A DNA stretch of 38,201 nt from CAZUZD01 sp964624465 (GCA_964624465.1 CAZUZD010000020.1:1-38201); one strand, 5' to 3'; shown: positions 24,942-33,814, numbered from the stretch's first letter. The notes: generated by a model from the letters alone, not told the origin. Program-made: numbers and translations.

Positions 24942-25670
24942 TCAAGCTCCAGTCCAGGCGACACGATTCGACGGCCGGGCGACCGCCGGAAGAGGTTCGG
25001 TGGGGCCCGAAGCGGCCTCGGTCGAGAGCCAGGCGAGCGTCGCCGCCGGATCGACGACGGCGAAGCTCACGGCGCCGTCGTCCCGGCTCCGGACGATTAG
25101 CCGATCGGGCACCCCGAGGATGAACGATCCGAGCAGCGGCCGGTAGGGCTGGCTCTCGACGACGTCGAGCCCCTCGATCGGGCAGCGCCACGAGGCGTGA
25201 TCCCAGGACACCGGGAAGAACCAGACCGCGCGATCGGTTCGCACCAGCGTCCCGGGCCGCCAGCCACCCCGGGCCCGCCGCCGGGCGGGCGCCGAGCCCA
25301 GCACCTGCTCGCCGGGCTCGAGGTGGAAGCCGAGGGCGGTGTTCTCGATCCCCGAGCCGTGACAGGCGTACCAGTGCGCCGCGATCGGCCGGGCGACCCA
25401 GCGGACGATGAGATCGAGCAGGAAGGTGATCACCGCGGCGATGGCCAGCGAGCGCGCCAGGGCCAGCGGGGTAAGCATCAGGAGCAACGGGAGGCGATCG
25501 GTCCGGCGGAACCGGGGAATCCGCCGGCGGACGCGCGACCAGACGCCCAGCTCGCTGACCACGAACGCGATCAGGAAGACGCGCCAGAAGACCGGGCCGA
25601 CGGCCAGTCGCAGCGGCGGACTGGCCAGGGGGCGAGCCAGACCGGTCGGGTCGTCGTCAGGGTGCCGCAT
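24942..25670 (-). CDS. Membrane protein with a PH-like C-terminal domain
   Basis: 242 aa from ATG 25670; a GTG one codon upstream is also possible. Two helices at about residues 25-44 and 62-90 are separated by a strongly basic loop (R-V-R-R-R-I-P-R-F-R-R). The C-terminal ~120 residues look like a bacterial PH/GRAM-type beta domain: L-E-P-G-E-Q-V-L-G-S, L-V-R-T-D-R-A-V-W-F-F-P, R-L-I-V-R-S-R-D-D-G and a final D-P-A-A-T-L-A-W-L helix. That assignment is by pattern only. It is the first gene of the operon with the dehydrogenase (six-base gap) and DUF2079. It may help recruit or regulate the membrane enzyme. Confidence 0.7.
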   Translation of the reverse strand: MRHPDDDPTGLARPLASPPLRLAVGPVFWRVFLIAFVVSELGVWSRVRRRIPRFRRTDRLPLLLMLTPLALARSLAIAAVITFLLDLIVRWVARPIAAHWYACHGSGIENTALGFHLEPGEQVLGSAPARRRARGGWRPGTLVRTDRAVWFFPVSWDHASWRCPIEGLDVVESQPYRPLLGSFILGVPDRLIVRSRDDGAVSFAVVDPAATLAWLSTEAASGPTEPLPAVARPSNRVAWTGA

Positions 25671-25777
25671 CACGGGAGATCTCTCGACCGGGTGTCGGGC
25701 CAGTGCGGTCCCTCAGGATCGCAGGCGATCGTCGCCGGGTCCAGCGGTCACGGCTCGCGGCGGGACCGCACAGGCGC

Positions 25778-25783
25778 TACAAT
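25778..25783 (+). promoter_or_regulatory. -10-like element for the aldolase gene
   Basis: TACAAT (five of six to consensus), 61 bases before the ATG at 25845, in the divergent region. No recognisable -35 at normal spacing. Confidence 0.35.
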
Positions 25784-25844
25784 CCGGACGTTCCGCAGAA
25801 TCATCGGCGGAGCTTCCCGCCCCACGGCACACCGAGGCGAACGG

Positions 25845-26624
25845 ATGCGACGGATCAAGGACCTGCTGGCCCGCGGCGAGGTGGTGCGGATGTTCGGGTG
25901 TGGTCAGCTCTGTAGCCCGAAGCTCATCGAGATCGTGGGGGCCCACGGCGGCTTCGACGCCCTCTGGCTCGATCAGGAGCACGCCGGGCTCACGATGCGG
26001 GACATCGAGCTGGCGACGCTGGCCGCCCGCGCCAACGGGCTCGACCACTTCGTCAGGCTGCCGGCGACCGACTACGCGGCCATCATGCGACCGCTGGAAG
26101 CCGGTGCCGGCGGCGTGATGGTGAGCATGGTGCAGGGGGCGTCCGACGCCGAGCAGGCGGTGCGCTGGGCGAAGTTCTGGCCGCGAGGCGAGCGCGGCCT
26201 CAATGGCGGCAACCGCGACGGCCAGTTCGGCCTCACCCCCACGACCGAGTACGTAGCCCGGGCCAATGCCGACACCTTCGTCGGCATCCAGATCGAAACG
26301 TCCGGGGCCCTGGCGGCGGTGGACGAGATCGCCCGGATCCCGGACGTCGATCTGATCTTCGTGGGCCCGGCCGACCTCAGCCAGGTCCTCGGCGTGCCGG
26401 GCGAGTTCGAGCACCCCCGCTGCCTGGATGCGATCGAGCAGATCGCCGCCCAGTGCGAGGCGGCGGGCAAGCCCTGGGGGATCGTCCCGCGCGGCCCCGA
26501 CTACGCCGAGCGCATGCGTCAGTGGGGCTGCCGCCTGTTCGTGCTCGGCTTCGACATCCACGCCCTGCACGCCGGCATCCGGTCGGTGAAGCAGCGTTAC
26601 AGCGGCTTCTACCCGACCGGATGA
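25845..26624 (+). CDS. HpcH/HpaI-type class II aldolase
   Basis: 259 aa, the usual length. Residues known to matter in HpaI-type pyruvate aldolases are in place: His46 in D-Q-E-H-A-G (general base), Arg71 in F-V-R-L-P-A (pyruvate carboxylate), and the metal ligands Glu151 in Q-I-E-T and Asp177 in G-P-A-D-L-S. The enzyme should cleave or form 2-keto-3-deoxy or 4-hydroxy-2-oxo acids with a divalent metal. The aldehyde partner, and so the pathway (aromatic, uronate or sugar-acid breakdown), is not fixed by the sequence. The uronate-isomerase-like gene 2.3 kb away hints at sugar-acid use. The ATG has GAGG seven bases upstream. The gene stands alone and converges on the next one. Confidence 0.92.
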   Translation: MRRIKDLLARGEVVRMFGCGQLCSPKLIEIVGAHGGFDALWLDQEHAGLTMRDIELATLAARANGLDHFVRLPATDYAAIMRPLEAGAGGVMVSMVQGASDAEQAVRWAKFWPRGERGLNGGNRDGQFGLTPTTEYVARANADTFVGIQIETSGALAAVDEIARIPDVDLIFVGPADLSQVLGVPGEFEHPRCLDAIEQIAAQCEAAGKPWGIVPRGPDYAERMRQWGCRLFVLGFDIHALHAGIRSVKQRYSGFYPTG

Positions 26625-26658
26625 GGGGGTCCCAGGGTTGGCGATCGGCCGGCTCGGA

Positions 26659-28068
26659 TCAGGGCAGCTCGCCCCGCGAGGGCGGCGTGTCGAGGTCGCT
26701 GGGCATCATGAAGATGCCCCCGGCGCGGCTGCTGCCGGGGCTGTTGACCTCCAGGTACTGCACCTGGCCCAGCGACATCTCGCGGCGGAGATAGTCGCGA
26801 AGCTCGCCGCTCGGTTCCCGGTCGATCCAGGCCACCGCCTTGTTGGTCAGGCCACGGGCCCCCATCGCGCGGGCGATCAGGCCCAGGGCCTGGGCCCGGA
26901 GCTGGGGCTTGCGAACCAGGGTTGCCGTCGCGAGGGCATCGTCAAACCGACCGACCGAGACCAGGCTGTCCAGCAGCACGGTGCCGAGGGTCAACCGGGG
27001 GTCATCGAGCGGGATCGAGACGACCGAGCTGACCGCCTCCTGATAAATCGAGGTCGCCAGCCCGGCGTTCTGCTCGCCGCTGCGGGCGATGGTCTCGGCC
27101 AGGCGAATCTGGGCGTCGGCCCGCGACTCCTGCATCGGAATCCGCCGGGCGATCAACGCTGCGCGATCATACATGTCGGCACCCGCCGCGGCGGCGACGA
27201 CCTTGACCAGGTACTGGTCGCGGAAAATGGGCAGCGGGGCCTGCCAGGCCACCGTTTCGGCGTCGACCAGCATCTGGTCGGCGGCGCCCACGAACCGGGC
27301 ATCGCTGCTCGGGACATCGCTGTCGAGGTCGGCGTCGGGCACGTATCGGGCAACCCGCTGGCTGCTGGAGGCGATCGAGCTGGCCAGCAGCGCGAGCATG
27401 TGGCTCTGGGTGTTGGCGCTGGGGATGGCCCTGGCGAGCTGGGCGGCTTCGGTCACTGCGGCCCGGGCCCGGTCGATGAGCTGGATCCGGCCCTCGACGT
27501 TGCGGGCGGGTCGGCCCTCGCCGAGGCCGGTGTCGGAGATGTCCGAGACCGCCTCGCTGACCAGCTCGTCGGACAGGTCGATCGACGACCGGATCAGGCC
27601 CGTGAGCCGCAGGCCCCGCATCGTCTCGTCGCCGATCTGGAGCGCGGCCTGGCCGCCCTCGCGGATCGCCGTCTGGGCCTCGTCCCACTGGTCGTACAGC
27701 ATCTTCGAGCGGGCGGTGCGATCGAACGCCAGCGCCCGATCGGCCGGGTTGCCGATGCTGCGGGCCTCGCTCAGGAGCTGGTCATTGATCCGCCGGAGCA
27801 CGTCGGCCCCCAGGCCACGGACCGGCTCGGCCCCGTCGATCGCCCGGGGCAGGCCGCGCTGGATGCCCTGCAGGGACTCGGTCGGGTCGCCCGGGGTGCC
27901 CTGGCGTTCGGTCGGCGTGCGCGGGGCCGGCACGCGCTCGCCGGTGATCGGTGCCTGGGCCTCGGTGCCGGCGGGCGGCACTCGCTGGGCGTTCGCCGTG
28001 GCACCGATCGAGAGGCCCAGTGCCAGCCCGAGGGCGGTGGCGTTCGGTTTCGGTCGCGTGCGATTCAT
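26659..28068 (-). CDS. Secreted helical-repeat protein of unknown function
   Basis: 469 aa from ATG 28068. A signal peptide is cut after A-N-A (residue 27). A Pro-rich low-complexity part (about 28-75) is followed by ~370 residues of short Ala-rich helices that look like degenerate TPR/alpha-solenoid repeats: phrases such as A-R-A-V-T-E-A-A-Q-L-A, A-L-I-A-R-R-I-P and A-Q-A-L-G-L-I-A-R-A recur at about 35-45-residue spacing. No catalytic motif is visible. The ribosome site is weak. The frame continues upstream, but only this start yields an export signal. It probably acts as a binding scaffold in the periplasm. Its end lies 34 bases from the convergent aldolase gene. Confidence 0.75.
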   Translation of the reverse strand: MNRTRPKPNATALGLALGLSIGATANAQRVPPAGTEAQAPITGERVPAPRTPTERQGTPGDPTESLQGIQRGLPRAIDGAEPVRGLGADVLRRINDQLLSEARSIGNPADRALAFDRTARSKMLYDQWDEAQTAIREGGQAALQIGDETMRGLRLTGLIRSSIDLSDELVSEAVSDISDTGLGEGRPARNVEGRIQLIDRARAAVTEAAQLARAIPSANTQSHMLALLASSIASSSQRVARYVPDADLDSDVPSSDARFVGAADQMLVDAETVAWQAPLPIFRDQYLVKVVAAAAGADMYDRAALIARRIPMQESRADAQIRLAETIARSGEQNAGLATSIYQEAVSSVVSIPLDDPRLTLGTVLLDSLVSVGRFDDALATATLVRKPQLRAQALGLIARAMGARGLTNKAVAWIDREPSGELRDYLRREMSLGQVQYLEVNSPGSSRAGGIFMMPSDLDTPPSRGELP

Positions 28069-28387
28069 GAGCGGGCGAACCCCCGGGAGTAGTGCGGCGC
28101 GAGCCAGGCCGCCGGGAGCCGGACGCTCCCGGAATCGAGGCGGGGCGGGCCGACCGGCCGTCGCCGACCGGCGGATCGCCTGGCAATGGCCAATCCTTGC
28201 TCGCGAAACCGGGCCGGTCAAGCCGCCGCGTCGGTCCGCAGGCCCCGGCGAGTTTGCTGGAATTTGGTGTGATTGCCCGCGGGTCGTGGCGCCGATGATC
28301 TCCTGATGGGCAGCGATCGAGTTCCGCCCACTCCGTCGCCTGTCGCTCCATTCTGAATCCCGCCGCCCAACCTCCCGGAGCCCACCG
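28069..28387. other. 319-bp divergent intergenic region
   Basis: It separates two divergent genes for secreted proteins. It contains a perfect 7-bp hairpin (28112-28118 with 28126-28132) and a short AT-richer patch near 28254-28274. No promoter pair is convincing on either strand. Confidence 0.45.
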
Positions 28388-28945
28388 ATGCGGACGACCC
28401 GCCCGATCCCCACCCCGGCGTCGCGTCGAGCCTTCGGCCGGCTCGTCCTCCTGACCCTGGCCGGCGTCGGACTCGGGGCTGGCCGGACGGCCCGCGCCCA
28501 GGGATCGGCCTCGGGACCTGCCGAGCTGGCGACGTTGACCCCCGCCCAGCTCCTCGACCGGTTCCGGGGTGGCGTGGCCGTGATGCCGACGCCCGGGAAG
28601 ATCCGTGGCACGCCTCTGATCCGGCCGGGCACGGCGCTCGCTCCTCAGCTCTCGGCCGCCGGGCGGGGCGTCTGGCAGGGCAAGGTGTTCCGCGACGACG
28701 CCACCGTCGTGAACCGCTTCTTCGGGGTCCGGAGCGTCAAGGCGAGGGTCCTGACCGGGCCGAGCTGGATCGACGGGGCGCCGACCCTGATCCTCGACTA
28801 CCAGGACACCTCGCGGATCTACTCCCAGTACCGCGATGAGATCCGCCAGGTCGCCCCCGGACTGCTGCTCGGCGTCATGTTCGACCGCTGCGCACCGGGG
28901 CATCCGATCGAGCGGTTCTTCGTGCTCGAGACCGGCTGTCCCTGA
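28388..28945 (+). CDS. Secreted protein of unknown function, possible Tat substrate
   Basis: 185 aa. The N-terminus has S-R-R-A-F-G-R-L followed by a hydrophobic stretch and A-R-A, which fits a twin-arginine signal. The mature part (~145 residues) has two short cores: a region ending in K-V-F-R-D-D-A-T-V-V-N-R-F-F-G, and a C-terminal half with I-L-D-Y-Q-D-T-S-R-I-Y and M-F-D-R-C-A-P. Two cysteines near the end may form a disulfide. The pattern recalls planctomycete proteins of unknown role that bind small hydrophobic or lipid ligands, but I cannot confirm that. The ATG has GGAG seven bases upstream. The gene stops eight bases from the convergent uronate-isomerase-like gene. Confidence 0.75.
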   Translation: MRTTRPIPTPASRRAFGRLVLLTLAGVGLGAGRTARAQGSASGPAELATLTPAQLLDRFRGGVAVMPTPGKIRGTPLIRPGTALAPQLSAAGRGVWQGKVFRDDATVVNRFFGVRSVKARVLTGPSWIDGAPTLILDYQDTSRIYSQYRDEIRQVAPGLLLGVMFDRCAPGHPIERFFVLETGCP

Positions 28946-28953
28946 GCGCGGGC

Positions 28954-30249
28954 TCACACGGTCGAGCGCTCGATCGGGGCGAAGACGCGACGGGGATTCT
29001 CCAGCAGGATCAGTCGACCGAGGTCCAGCGCCGCCTCGATCGTCCAGCCCTGACCGCGGACAGCCTCGCTCGCCAGGGAGCGGGCCAGGATGCGGCGGTA
29101 CATGTTGAACTTCGGCAGGACGAATTCGAGCTTGTAGGCGTCGGAGTAGTATCCCAGCAGCTTGAGCTTCGGAACCGCCTGCAGCCGCGCCCGCAGGTCG
29201 TTGCCGATGAACTCGGGCACGTTGGCGTACCACCAGTGCCCGTGCGGCAGCACGTTCGGGAAGATCCACGAGTACGCGACCAGCTCGGCGCCGGCGTCGG
29301 GCGAGAGGGTCGAGACCGGGAACGTGACCCCGGAGAACTGGTTGAACAGCTCGCGGTAGTCGTGCAGGCTCACCCGCCGGTCGAACAGGTCCCGACCGCC
29401 CGAGACTCCGGCCGGGTACACCGAGCGGTGGACGCCGATCATGAGGTCGAACGGCAGTCTGAACTCGGCGCAGAACTCGGCGAGCATCCAGAAAACGGTG
29501 CGCTGGATCTCGGCGTGCTCGTCCGGCCGAAGGTCCAGCCCATGCAGAGCCCGCCGGATCGGGGTCACGGCGCGCTTCGGGGCCGCCGGATGGGGGACGA
29601 AGTCGGGCGGCAGGCTGATGGCGCAGGCCCGGGCCCCCCGGCTGACGAAGAACGCGAACAGGGCCCCGACCGCCAGCCGCAGCGACTTCTCGTCCTGCAC
29701 GTCGACGTTCGTGGCCGTCCGCAGCCGTTCCAGGGTCCGGGGCTCGTGGAGCTTGAAGACCAGGTCGTCGGTCCGCAGGCAAGGGATGTACCGGCTCGTG
29801 TCCCAGCCGTCGAGCGGGTCATCGAAGTCGTTGGTCAGGAACACGGCTTCGAGGTTCGTCCGCTTCCAGACCGCCTCGTCCCAGGCGGGCCCGTCGGCCG
29901 AGTGATCGGCACGGCGCACGAGGTCGGCGATCGCGTCGGGGTTCAGCGCGTCGGGTCGGTCGTGGAAGACGCGGGCGATCTCGGCCAGCCAGGAGTACTG
30001 GACGGTGTTGTCGATGCGATCCAGGTGGGCGGCCAGGTTCTGGATCCGCACCTCGGTCGGCAGCGCCGGGTCGACCATCGCGGCCGGCATGCCCGCGCTG
30101 TGGGCCAGCTCGGTATAGTAGTGGTAGCCCAGGATCTCATCGAGCGAGCGGGCCGCAGGCCGCCGGGGGTCGATGTGCGAGTGCGAGTCGAAGATTGGCC
30201 AGCGCTCGATCTCGCGCAACAGTTCGGCCGCGATGGGGTCGTCGATCAC
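28954..30249 (-). CDS. Uronate isomerase-like metal-dependent hydrolase
   Basis: 431 aa from GTG 30249. A GTG at 30279 would add ten residues but has no ribosome site, whereas 30249 has GGAG upstream. It belongs to the amidohydrolase superfamily, closest to glucuronate/galacturonate isomerase (UxaC). The first metal motif is F-D-S-H-S-H-I-D near the start. Family landmarks are Y-H-Y-Y-T-E-L with H-S-A-G-M-P, the central G-V-H-R-S-V-Y-P-A-G and the late Y-Y-S-D-A-Y-K. UxaC converts D-glucuronate to D-fructuronate. Members without a uronate operon may act on other sugar acids, and no other uronate-pathway gene is seen here apart from an aldolase 2.3 kb away. Predicted cytoplasmic. Confidence 0.75.
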   Translation of the reverse strand: MIDDPIAAELLREIERWPIFDSHSHIDPRRPAARSLDEILGYHYYTELAHSAGMPAAMVDPALPTEVRIQNLAAHLDRIDNTVQYSWLAEIARVFHDRPDALNPDAIADLVRRADHSADGPAWDEAVWKRTNLEAVFLTNDFDDPLDGWDTSRYIPCLRTDDLVFKLHEPRTLERLRTATNVDVQDEKSLRLAVGALFAFFVSRGARACAISLPPDFVPHPAAPKRAVTPIRRALHGLDLRPDEHAEIQRTVFWMLAEFCAEFRLPFDLMIGVHRSVYPAGVSGGRDLFDRRVSLHDYRELFNQFSGVTFPVSTLSPDAGAELVAYSWIFPNVLPHGHWWYANVPEFIGNDLRARLQAVPKLKLLGYYSDAYKLEFVLPKFNMYRRILARSLASEAVRGQGWTIEAALDLGRLILLENPRRVFAPIERSTV

Positions 30250-30368
30250 GTCGCTCCGCTCCACGGCGGCCCGGGCCACGGTCGGGTGGCTCGTCCGCGG
30301 TCAGGGGGTCTGGACCCGGCAGCGCTAGCCTGGCGACCCACCGCCGGCGCGTCAAGGAGGCGGGCCGG

Positions 30369-31112
30369 ATGAACGTCGTCGTCACCGGGGGCGGGACCGT
30401 CGCCCCGATCGACGCCGTGCGGTCGATCACGAACCTCTCCACCGGCCGGTTCTCGGCGCAGCTCACCGAGGCGTTCCTCGAGCGCGGGGCCAACGTCTGG
30501 CACGTCGCCACCCCGAACGCCTTGCGGCCGTTTGCCCGCGACGCCGCCTTTGACCTCACCGCGCCCGATCCCGAGTCGGAGTTCCGCCGCCTCGCCGCCC
30601 TCCGCGAGCGCTACGCGAGACACCGCGACCGCCTCCGCGTGATCGGCCTTCCGTCCGGGACCGTGGCCGAGTATCGCCAGACCCTCCGGTCGATCCTGCT
30701 GGGCGAGTCGATCGACGTCGTCCTGCTCGCGGCCGCCGTCTCCGACTACGAGCCGGTCCCGGCTGCCGGCAAGCTCTCGTCCGACGAGTCGGACCTCACG
30801 TTCGTCTGCCGGAGCGTGCCGAAGGTGATCCAGGAGGTCCGCGACTGGGCGCCGCTCTCGTTCCTGGTCGGGTTCAAGCTGCTCGCCGGGTCGAGCGAGG
30901 CGGAACTCGTGGCCACCGCGCGCCGGGCCGGCAGGCTGAACCGGGCCGATCTGACCGTCGCCAATGACCTCGACTCCCTGCGGGCCGGCCGCCACACGGT
31001 CCACCTCGTACCCCCCTGCGACGACGCCCCGATCGAGACACTGGGTCCAGAAGGTCCGATTGCCCCGCGGCTGGTCGATCGCCTGCTGCGGCTCCAGGCC
31101 ACCGATCGGTGA
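30369..31112 (+). CDS. coaB: Monofunctional phosphopantothenate-cysteine ligase (CoaB)
   Basis: 247 aa, about the size of the stand-alone enzyme and well short of the ~400-aa fused CoaBC. Motifs: V-T-G-G-G-T (nucleotide binding), I-D-A-V-R-S-I-T-N-L-S-T-G (the conserved N-x-S-T/S-G), A-A-A-V-S-D-Y, K-L-S-S, V-G-F-K-L-L and V-A-N-D-L. The K-L-S-S and F-K-L-L forms, and D-W-A-P before them, resemble streptococcal and eukaryotic-type ligases (from memory) rather than the K-I-K-K/G-F-A-A-E-T form of CoaBC. The reaction joins 4'-phosphopantothenate to cysteine in coenzyme A synthesis. A perfect AAGGAGG lies eight bases before the ATG. It heads a plus-strand run of three genes (46- and 52-base gaps). 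Confidence 0.8.
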   Translation: MNVVVTGGGTVAPIDAVRSITNLSTGRFSAQLTEAFLERGANVWHVATPNALRPFARDAAFDLTAPDPESEFRRLAALRERYARHRDRLRVIGLPSGTVAEYRQTLRSILLGESIDVVLLAAAVSDYEPVPAAGKLSSDESDLTFVCRSVPKVIQEVRDWAPLSFLVGFKLLAGSSEAELVATARRAGRLNRADLTVANDLDSLRAGRHTVHLVPPCDDAPIETLGPEGPIAPRLVDRLLRLQATDR

Positions 31113-31158
31113 CCGCCGGGTCGCCGCCCTCGTCGCGCACGTCGTGGAGCCTCCCGGA

Positions 31159-32409
31159 ATGTCGTCCATCACCGTCTCCTCGCCCTCCGGGGCCGCAGCC
31201 CGCGAGGCGGCCGGGAGTAGCGCCGGCGGGGATCGGATGTACTGGCCCGAGCTGGACGGCCTGCGATTCGTGGCCTTCCTGCTGGTGTACCTGTTCCACG
31301 GGGGCGTGCCGCAGTTCGCCGGCTGGGTGAATGAAGGCCTCCGAAACCTCGCCGCCCGGTTGCCGTTCGACCCCTCGTGGGCCCGGCCGAACTGGGGCGC
31401 GACGATCCAGGGCAACGGCTGGACCGGCGTCCAGCTCTTCTTCCTCCTGAGCGGCTACCTGATCGCCAGGCTGCTGCTCCGCGAGCGGGTCCGCTTCGGG
31501 CGCATCGATCTGCGAGCCTTCTGGGTCCGCCGCATCCTGCGGATCTGGCCGCTGTACTACGCGATCGTCCTGGTCGGGTTCGTCCTGATCCCCTGGTCCC
31601 GGGGGGGCCTGACCGACGCCTCGGGGCGCCAGCAGCTCGCCACTCACCTGGGGCCGTTCTGCCTGTTCCTGGGCAACTGGTCGATGGGCCTGCTCGGGCC
31701 GGTCTCCAGCGATGCGCTCAGCGTCCTGTGGAGCGTGTGCGTCGAGGAGCAGTTCTACCTGTTCGTCCCGCTGCTGATCGCCTGGTGCGGGCCCCGGGTT
31801 CGACTGATTCTGGTCCTGGTCCTCATGGCCCTGGCGATCGCCTGGCGCGGGTGGCTGGCCAGCCGCGACGTGAGCCCCCTGCTGTTCCAGTACAGCACCC
31901 CGACCCAGGCCGATTCGCTGCTGAGCGGGGTGCTGCTGGCGATCGGGCTGCACCATTGGACTCCCGGGCTCCGATGGCGGCGGGTCTTTGGCTGGTTGCA
32001 ATGGCCCGTGTTGCTCGCCTTCATCGGCCTGCTCGCCTGGCCGGGGCTGGCGCGTGGCTCGGTGGCGATGCGGGCCTGGGGCTTCGTCCCACTCTGGGCG
32101 CTGGGCGCGGCCCTGGTCGGTGTGCTGACGGCGGGCGACGGACCCGTCGGGCGGTTCCTGGCTCACCGCTGGCTCGTCTGGCTGGGCCGCATCAGCTACG
32201 GACTGTACATGGTGCATGAGCTGGCACTCGACGGGACCCGCCGGGTGGTCGAGGCCGTTGGCTGGTTTCCGAACCAGGAGATCCTCACGTCGCTGGCGGC
32301 CCTGGGCGCCACGATCGGCCTGGCTGCCGTTTCCTATTACGGTCTGGAACTCCCATTCCTGCGGCTCAAGGGCCGGTGGACCCGGGTCGCCTCGCGACCG
32401 ATAGATTGA
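31159..32409 (+). CDS. Acyltransferase 3 family membrane protein
   Basis: 416 aa from ATG 31159 (GGAG ten bases upstream), with about ten membrane helices. Family marks: W-P-E-L-D-G-L-R near residue 29-36, a likely catalytic His47 in Y-L-F-H-G-G, L-L-S-G-Y-L-I-A-R-L, V-R-R-I-L-R-I-W-P-L-Y-Y and S-V-C-V-E-E-Q-F-Y-L. This OafA-like family moves acyl groups (often acetyl) from a cytoplasmic donor onto sugars of surface polysaccharide, lipid or glycan on the far side of the membrane. The acceptor is unknown. A hydrophilic N-terminal extension of ~25 residues precedes the first helix. The preceding gene makes a coenzyme A precursor, which is suggestive because acyl donors are often acyl-CoA, but the link is only positional. 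Confidence 0.92.
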   Translation: MSSITVSSPSGAAAREAAGSSAGGDRMYWPELDGLRFVAFLLVYLFHGGVPQFAGWVNEGLRNLAARLPFDPSWARPNWGATIQGNGWTGVQLFFLLSGYLIARLLLRERVRFGRIDLRAFWVRRILRIWPLYYAIVLVGFVLIPWSRGGLTDASGRQQLATHLGPFCLFLGNWSMGLLGPVSSDALSVLWSVCVEEQFYLFVPLLIAWCGPRVRLILVLVLMALAIAWRGWLASRDVSPLLFQYSTPTQADSLLSGVLLAIGLHHWTPGLRWRRVFGWLQWPVLLAFIGLLAWPGLARGSVAMRAWGFVPLWALGAALVGVLTAGDGPVGRFLAHRWLVWLGRISYGLYMVHELALDGTRRVVEAVGWFPNQEILTSLAALGATIGLAAVSYYGLELPFLRLKGRWTRVASRPID

Positions 32410-32461
32410 GGACAAGATCGAGGGCCCTCACCAGATCGGCCCGGCCCCAGGAGTGTCACGG

Positions 32462-33814
32462 ATGCCGAGCCGGCCGCACCTCCTGCTCCCCTGGGTCCTG
32501 CTGGCCGGCTTCTGCCTGACAGCACGGGGAGAGCAACTGACCTTCCTTGCGGGCGATCGCATCACGCTGCCCGCCACAGTGGCGGCCGATCGCGTGCAGG
32601 TCGAGGCCCCCTGGGGCCGGTCCTACACGTTCCCTCGCAGTGACTTCCGTCGGATCGGCGCCGACCCCTGGCCCGCAGAGGCCTGGTCAGAGCGCGAGGC
32701 GGCCGCGGTCGCCGGCGGGACCGAGACGATGCGAACGGCCGCGCTCTGGGCCCTGGATCACGGGCTGGTGCGCGAGGCGACCGCCTTGCTCCGGACGGCC
32801 CGCGCCACCGACCCGGGAGACGCCGGGATCGCCCGCCTGGTCGGGGCGCTCGACCAGGCGGCCGTCCCGCTGCCGGCCCCCGACCTCTCGAAGCTCCACA
32901 CCGGGCTGCCGGACTCGTTCGTCGTGGCGGAGAGCCCGCACATCACGCTGCTCCACCAGCACTCCGAGCCCGAGGCCCGGCAGCGGCTCGACCTGCTCGA
33001 AACGGTCTACTCCGGCTTCCTGCTGGAGCTGGCCCGGCTGGGTCTGGAAGTGCCCTCCCCCCGCACACGGCTCGTCAGCGTCTGGTTTTCGGACCGGCTC
33101 GACTACCTGGCCTATCTGAAGCGCGAGGGGGCGACGGCCCACCTGACCACCCGGGGCTACTGCCATCCCACCCGCCCGCTGGCGCTCAGCTACGACGCTC
33201 GCAGCGACACATCCTACCGCCGCCGCCGGGCCAACCTGGATGCCGGCCGTGAGCGCCTGGGGGCAGGGGAGGGAGCCGGGGCCGGGGTGGCGAGCCGGGA
33301 GCTGGACCGGCTTGAACTGGTCCTGGAGCTGGAGTGGCGCCAGCTTGATCGGGGCACGGCCGCCCACGAACTGGTGCACCTGCTCGTCAGGGAGACGCGT
33401 CTGGAACCCCGCCCGGGCGCCTTCCCGATCTGGCTCCATGAAGGGCTGGCCATGCAGTTCGAGGCCATCGCCGGCGATGGCTGGGCCGGGCTGGCCTCCC
33501 CGCCGCCGGAACGGCTGGCGAAGGCCAGGACCGCCGTGCGCCCCGGAGCGCTGGAGCCGTTGCTCCAGGATGCGAACCTCCGCGCCGGCTACCGTGCCGA
33601 GGCGTATGGACAGGCCTGGTCGCTGGTGTACACCCTGCGGGTCCATGATCCGGTTCGCTTCACGGCCCTGATCGACGCCCTCCGGCTGGCCCCGGTCGAC
33701 TCCGACCCCCGCACCGTCGGCACCGAGTCGCTCCGGAAGAGCTTCGGGGCGACGCTGGATCCGCTCCGGCGCGAATGGGGCCGGACCGTCGTCGCCGCCT
33801 CCCAGTTGCAGTGA
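32462..33814 (+). CDS. Secreted DUF1570-like zinc metalloprotease
   Basis: 450 aa, signal peptide at residues 1 to about 23. An N-terminal beta domain and TPR-like helices (about 70-135) precede a gluzincin-type peptidase domain. Its H-E-L-V-H zinc motif is at 302-306, and the third ligand, Glu327, is in W-L-H-E-G-L-A, with 20 residues between them as usual. DUF1570-type planctomycete proteins share this W-L-x-E-G-x-A context. The protein should cut peptides or cell-envelope proteins outside the cytoplasm. The start at ATG 32462 has AGGAG eight bases upstream; a GTG at 32453 overlaps that site and is unlikely. It is the last gene of the run that begins with coaB. Confidence 0.85.
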   Translation: MPSRPHLLLPWVLLAGFCLTARGEQLTFLAGDRITLPATVAADRVQVEAPWGRSYTFPRSDFRRIGADPWPAEAWSEREAAAVAGGTETMRTAALWALDHGLVREATALLRTARATDPGDAGIARLVGALDQAAVPLPAPDLSKLHTGLPDSFVVAESPHITLLHQHSEPEARQRLDLLETVYSGFLLELARLGLEVPSPRTRLVSVWFSDRLDYLAYLKREGATAHLTTRGYCHPTRPLALSYDARSDTSYRRRRANLDAGRERLGAGEGAGAGVASRELDRLELVLELEWRQLDRGTAAHELVHLLVRETRLEPRPGAFPIWLHEGLAMQFEAIAGDGWAGLASPPPERLAKARTAVRPGALEPLLQDANLRAGYRAEAYGQAWSLVYTLRVHDPVRFTALIDALRLAPVDSDPRTVGTESLRKSFGATLDPLRREWGRTVVAASQLQ

